IMG/VR virus record: IMGVR_UViG_3300009082_000061
Coordinates: 1-23,939 of that record
Direction: 5' to 3' (one strand)
DNA from: a virus
Length of the DNA stretch: 23,939 nucleotides
Part shown: positions 22,285 through 23,939 of the stretch, in pieces
How the letters are laid out: the number at the start of each line of letters is the position of its first letter
Numbering within the stretch: the first letter of the stretch is position 1
The notes under the pieces: model-generated
What the model was told of the DNA's origin: nothing
Database searches by the model: none
Seen by the model: only the letters and a program-made list of their open reading frames with translations
Translations under genes and position numbers: made by a program

Positions 22285-22859
22285 CAGTCGTCATCCTCGT
22301 CGGGGGCAGGGTCGGGGAGGTCCTTGGAGCGGTTGGAGGCTTCGAGGACAATGCCGGACAGGGGGCAATCCCCATCCCATGAGTGTTCCACCTTGTCCAC
22401 GAACAGCTTCAGGTGCTTGCCCAACAATTCCGTACAGCCCTTTACATCGATGATTTTATATTCGAGCTGGCCAATAGCGTCGTACTTGACGCCCACAACG
22501 GCTTTCGCGGTGTCGTCATCCAGTTCGTGGGGGGACTTCAATCGACCGTCCGGATGATACATTTTTCGGATATCGAACTCCTGACCCTGCATGAGCCGCT
22601 TAAGCGTTTTTTCCGGTTTTACCGCCAGCTTATCGAGCATTTTTTGCTTAAACTCGGCGACCCTTGCCTGAATCTTGCCCATGTGCAGCAGATCGTAAGC
22701 CCGTCTGTTTACCGTCTCGGGTTTCATCCCCTTGGCGTCGAACGCAAACCGATACGCGGCTGAGGCGTCCCCACCATCGCTGTATTTCGCAACGAACTTT
22801 TCCTGCTTGATAGTAAGAGTGGGCTTCTCGTTTTTTAGCTTTCCCTTTTGATTCTGCAT
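22284..22859 (-). CDS. terS: Small terminase subunit
   Basis: A 191-residue protein. The N-terminal basic region is followed by a helix-turn-helix-type segment, LTIKQEKFVAKYSDGGDASAAYRFAF (about residues 15-40), then KGMKPETVNRRAYDLL (43-58), the recognised opening of Terminase_2-type small subunits. The middle contains a helix (about 60-90) with VAEFKQKMLDKLAVKP, a probable coiled coil. The C-terminus is acidic (last residues ...DPAPDEDDD), often involved in contact with the large subunit. The stop overlaps the terL start (TGATG). The SD before ATG 22859 is weak. It recognises the packaging start site and regulates the large subunit. Confidence 0.88.
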   Translation of the reverse strand: MQNQKGKLKNEKPTLTIKQEKFVAKYSDGGDASAAYRFAFDAKGMKPETVNRRAYDLLHMGKIQARVAEFKQKMLDKLAVKPEKTLKRLMQGQEFDIRKMYHPDGRLKSPHELDDDTAKAVVGVKYDAIGQLEYKIIDVKGCTELLGKHLKLFVDKVEHSWDGDCPLSGIVLEASNRSKDLPDPAPDEDDD

Positions 22860-23161
22860 AGTTATAGCCCGTTAAACCCCTAATCCCCGCTATTGAATTC
22901 AGCCGAATTTTGTATCACCGCCCAATTATAGCCCCGCCCTTTCGGGCCTCTTTGCCCCCAGCACATGAGGCGTTCTTCCTTCACCGATGATGCTGGGCTC
23001 ATCGGCCACCTCGTAATAAAAACCAGTCACCTGGTGGGGCCTTTATCCCGGTTCCCCAGGCGGTTGATTGAAATGTCTTTCGTCGGCCGCTGCCTGGTGA
23101 TCCCCGATAGCCCGAGCCAGGCCCGGGCGGTATTACCTCATATTGTCGCTGGATAATTTTG
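22860..23161. other. 302-bp gap between zinc-ribbon and terS genes
   Basis: No recognised gene is seen. On the minus strand two tiny overlapping frames exist (22999-23175 and 22880-23002). A short GC hairpin with arms GGGC/GCCC and a TATAAT-like hexamer (22925-22930) are present, but no acceptable -35 at 16-18 bases, so no promoter is called. A packaging site near terS is possible but not visible as repeats. Confidence 0.5.
22880..23002 (-). CDS. Possible 40-residue small ORF
   Basis: The ATG at 23002 is ATGA-coupled to the stop of the frame at 22999-23175 and has GAGGTG at a suitable distance. The peptide (starts MSPASSVKEERLMCWGQRG, ends NSGD) has a basic middle with no recognisable domain. 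It fills part of the gap before terS. Support is only by RBS and coupling; it may be non-coding. Confidence 0.3.
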   Translation of the reverse strand: MSPASSVKEERLMCWGQRGPKGRGYNWAVIQNSAEFNSGD

Positions 23162-23175
23162 TTATTCAACCCCAT
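22999..23175 (-). CDS. Possible 58-residue small ORF
   Basis: ATG at 23175 lies in the end of the zinc-ribbon gene (14-base overlap) behind GAGGAC. The frame is Gly/Pro/Arg-rich in the middle (PPGPGSGYRGSPGSGRRKTF) and ends with a more ordinary stretch (GIKAPPGDWFLLRGGR). No domain recognised. Coupling at both ends argues weakly for translation. Confidence 0.3.
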   Translation of the reverse strand: MGLNNKIIQRQYEVIPPGPGSGYRGSPGSGRRKTFQSTAWGTGIKAPPGDWFLLRGGR

Positions 23176-23497
23176 CGTCCTCAGATATGGACATCTGAAC
23201 CAAATGCGTCCTTGCATACCGGTGCAAATGCCTCTCTATGAGCTTTTCTTCCGTCCGGGTTGGAGCCCCCCACGTCCCCCTGGTGCGAAACACAACGGTA
23301 TCATATGTCCTGGTGCTCAAAACCGGTAACCCCCGGATCGGAATTAAATCATCACCATCACACGCCCGCTCCTGCGTAGAGAACGCCTCGGAACAGCTGG
23401 GGCAATACCGCACACGGATTATTTCAAACGAATCCGCGTGGCTATTCCTGGGCGTCTCTACCGTGGTATGTAAAAATTTGCAGTTTGGGCAGCGCAA
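23162..23497 (-). CDS. NrdR-like zinc-ribbon protein, TTG start
   Basis: A 111-residue protein beginning at TTG 23497, with AGGAG (23504-23508) six bases upstream and no better start. The N-terminus has Cys3-x-x-Cys6, then IIRVRYCPSC with Cys32-x-x-Cys35, followed by FSTQER. This matches the zinc-ribbon of NrdR (MRCPxC ... IRRRRxCxxCxxRFTTxER). In NrdR this is followed by an ATP-cone; here the remaining ~70 residues do not resemble one and are short, with basic and acidic patches. It could be a phage transcription factor or a DNA-binding protein related to late expression. It is followed by the gap before terS. Confidence 0.65.
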   Translation of the reverse strand: MRCPNCKFLHTTVETPRNSHADSFEIIRVRYCPSCSEAFSTQERACDGDDLIPIRGLPVLSTRTYDTVVFRTRGTWGAPTRTEEKLIERHLHRYARTHLVQMSISEDDGVE

Positions 23498-23503
23498 TTA
23501 TCG

Positions 23504-23508
23504 CTCCT
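23504..23508 (-). promoter_or_regulatory. Ribosome binding site deciding a TTG start
   Basis: AGGAG on the minus strand lies six bases before TTG 23497. There is no ATG or GTG start before the zinc-binding cysteines. Confidence 0.7.
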
Positions 23509-23514
23509 GTGTTA

Positions 23515-23916
23515 TCACCGGGCTTCTTTGATCCCTAAATAATCCACTACCACCCTCCGGGCAGACTCGAATCCCTTGCAGACCTCAGCCCGATATCCAT
23601 GCGCTGATAGCCCCCTGATCCAGCACGCCTGTTCCTCGGTAGGCCCTGCCCCACCATCTGAGCGTTTCATCTCGATGTAGAGCCCGTGGTGGCCATTTCG
23701 CGGGACCGGTATGCACACGTCAGGCACCCCGGCTTTCATCCCTTCGGCCTTCATGATCGCGGCCAACGCAGGCCCACGTTTCGCCGCGTTGGGGATCGCA
23801 TAGGCCATAAGCGCGTCCGGGTGGGAGGTTTCCCCGATCATCCGGAGCCACCGGAACAGAGCAGCTTGCTCTTGGTGCTCGGAGGGTACCCAGGGCTTGG
23901 CTTTGCGGGGGGCCAA
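23515..23916 (-). CDS. VRR-NUC domain nuclease, TTG start
   Basis: A 133-residue protein matching the VRR-NUC (PD-(D/E)XK superfamily) pattern: Glu13 in SEHQEQAALFRWL, the central segment GVPDVCIPVP with Asp66, GLYIEMKR with Glu82 and Lys84, and Gln96 in PTEEQACWI. Stand-alone VRR-NUC proteins of this length are common in phages and act as structure-specific DNA nucleases, for example on Holliday-junction-like or flap intermediates. The TTG at 23916 directly follows an in-frame TAA and has GGAGG (23926-23930) nine bases upstream. Starting later would delete the N-terminal Glu. It probably processes replication or packaging intermediates. Confidence 0.88.
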   Translation of the reverse strand: MAPRKAKPWVPSEHQEQAALFRWLRMIGETSHPDALMAYAIPNAAKRGPALAAIMKAEGMKAGVPDVCIPVPRNGHHGLYIEMKRSDGGAGPTEEQACWIRGLSAHGYRAEVCKGFESARRVVVDYLGIKEAR

Positions 23917-23925
23917 TTACGCGGC

Positions 23926-23930
23926 CCTCC
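23926..23930 (-). promoter_or_regulatory. Ribosome binding site deciding a TTG start
   Basis: GGAGG on the minus strand lies nine bases before TTG 23916, which follows an in-frame TAA. Confidence 0.55.
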
Positions 23931-23939
23931 GGAAAATGC

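Noticed and set aside
22925-22930. TATAAT-like hexamer upstream of terS
   Set aside because: No acceptable -35 element at 16-18 bases upstream; the preceding sequence is a GC hairpin, so a promoter is not claimed.
1-23939. CRISPR arrays, tRNA genes, insertion sequences, integrase or attachment sites
   Set aside because: No regularly spaced repeats, cloverleaf-type sequence, transposase motif or long terminal repeats were seen on either strand.

Overview
The window is a 24 kb block of a tailed-phage (or prophage) late region. Every gene I can support lies on the minus strand, so transcription runs from the right edge to the left. Genes are packed tightly, with ATGA or TGATG stop-start overlaps and good Shine-Dalgarno (SD) sequences. 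No ribosomal, metabolic or tRNA genes are seen. A P22-like portal/scaffold/coat order, a T4-type lysozyme and the absence of tail-sheath, tail-tube or tape-measure genes point to a short-tailed (podovirus-type) phage. The host is probably Gram-negative, but it cannot be named from the sequence. Most of the block looks moderately GC-rich; one AT-rich stretch (about 5640-6480) stands out inside a tail-fibre gene.

Layout in transcription order. 23.9-23.2 kb: a VRR-NUC nuclease and an NrdR-like zinc-ribbon protein, both with TTG starts, then a 300 bp gap that may hold two tiny overlapping ORFs. 22.9-18.3 kb: packaging module (small terminase, large terminase, portal, a small helical protein), closed by a clear Rho-independent terminator. 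18.0-15.2 kb: scaffold, HK97-fold-type coat protein, and two tandem paralogous beta-rich proteins (likely head decoration or spike), separated by GC-rich hairpins. 15.1-13.4 kb: a SAP/HeH-like protein and two head-tail adaptor-type proteins. 13.4-11.7 kb: a lysis cassette (T4-type lysozyme, two or three small membrane proteins, a DUF1353 protein) placed inside the virion genes. 11.65-5.6 kb: tail and host recognition. This part has a protein of unknown role, a C-type-lectin-like protein whose C-terminus looks like the variable region of a diversity-generating retroelement (DGR) target, a small beta protein, a nozzle-like protein, and a fibre with FN3, gpJ-like and S74 chaperone regions. 5.65-5.05 kb: an exported small protein and a coiled-coil protein. 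5.0-0 kb: a cassette whose order and sizes match P22 gp14-gp7-gp20-gp16 (head completion and DNA-ejection proteins), with a 98-residue glycine-zipper protein inserted; the last gene runs off the left edge.

The most interesting points are: the DGR-type variable protein with no reverse transcriptase or template repeat in view; the chimeric S74 fibre on the same genome; the duplicated capsid-adjacent proteins flanked by RNA hairpins; and the lysis cassette embedded between adaptor and tail genes. Functional names rest on motif reading and gene order without database searches.
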